Shown: positions 5,364-5,382 of the stretch, one piece after another
Numbering within the stretch: the first letter of the stretch is position 1
Layout of the letters: each line of letters begins with the position of its first letter
Source: Thermoplasmata archaeon
GTDB lineage: Archaea; Thermoplasmatota; Thermoplasmata; Thermoplasmatales; Thermoplasmataceae
Direction of reading: 5' to 3'
Assembly (NCBI GenBank): GCA_021845325.1
Contig: JAKBRR010000149.1
Coordinates: forward strand, 1-5,382
Length of the DNA: 5,382 nt
The notes under the pieces: model-generated
Seen by the model: the letters and a program-made list of their open reading frames with translations, nothing else
Databases searched by the model: none
Told to the model about the DNA's origin: nothing
Translations under genes and position numbers: made by a program

Positions 5364-5382
5364 GGAGGTGTGGAGAATGATC
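5364..5382 (+). CDS. Start of a putative IstA-type transposase (partial, 2 codons)
   Basis: GGAGGTG (5364-5370) is an excellent Shine-Dalgarno, followed after 6 nt by ATG at 5377-5379 and one further codon (ATC) before the window ends. The position just inside the repeat-bearing element end is where the first gene of an IS21-like element would begin. The identity rests entirely on context, as no protein sequence is available. Confidence 0.4.

Larger units (their letters stand above)
5252..5382 (+). mobile_element. Left end of an IS21-like element, continuing beyond the window
   Basis: The ISL3 reading frame loses its homology at about 5250, and a new segment begins TGTAATCGCCGG. The TGT start, the phased repeats that follow and the leader of an ORF about 125 bp in are together what the left end of an IS21-family element looks like. 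Its transposase (IstA) and helper ATPase (IstB) would lie to the right. The exact first base (5252) is inferred from the TGT and is uncertain by a few bases. The partner end and the target duplication are outside the window. Confidence 0.5.

Overview
The window looks archaeal, most likely a moderately AT-rich genome of the Thermoplasmata type (Ferroplasma/Cuniculiplasma-like). The reasons are a tRNA-Leu gene with no encoded CCA, a divergent intergenic region organised around an AT-rich box at archaeal TATA distance, and transposase sequences resembling ones I recall from acidophilic Thermoplasmatales. The phylum is an inference from memory. No informational protein in the window fixes it.

Layout, left to right. 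(1) A complete tRNA-Leu(CAA) at 41-125 (+). (2) A HEPN/Apea-like protein gene at 162-857 (-). It begins inside the tail of a transposase gene and has probably lost its original 5' end. (3) An IS5-like transposase at 847-1455 (-), crippled by an in-frame internal deletion and a Glu-to-Lys change at the catalytic position. A perfect 10-bp hairpin at 1469-1494 covers its ribosome-binding site. (4) A large AIPR-family (abortive infection/phage resistance) gene at 1608-3434 (-), with an N-terminal motif set suggestive of a PD-(D/E)XK-type nuclease. (5) A 64-bp divergent intergenic region with an AATATT palindrome at its exact centre. (6) A 432-residue protein of unknown family at 3499-4797 (+), whose C-terminus carries an R-N-x4-H motif suggesting a HEPN-like RNase domain. 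(7) A decayed ISL3-type transposase at 4915-5251 (+) with two stops and a frameshift. (8) From about 5252, the apparent left end of an IS21-like element that interrupts the ISL3 relic. It shows three 24-bp-phased repeats and a Shine-Dalgarno plus ATG that would start its transposase at the window edge.

The biological core is the divergent pair AIPR / 432-residue protein. Together with the truncated HEPN gene it makes a small defence-type island between a tRNA gene and nested insertion sequences. The pair may be a two-gene abortive-infection module (predicted nuclease plus predicted HEPN RNase) expressed from one shared promoter region. The gene arrangement and the motifs are visible in the sequence. 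The functional coupling is inference.
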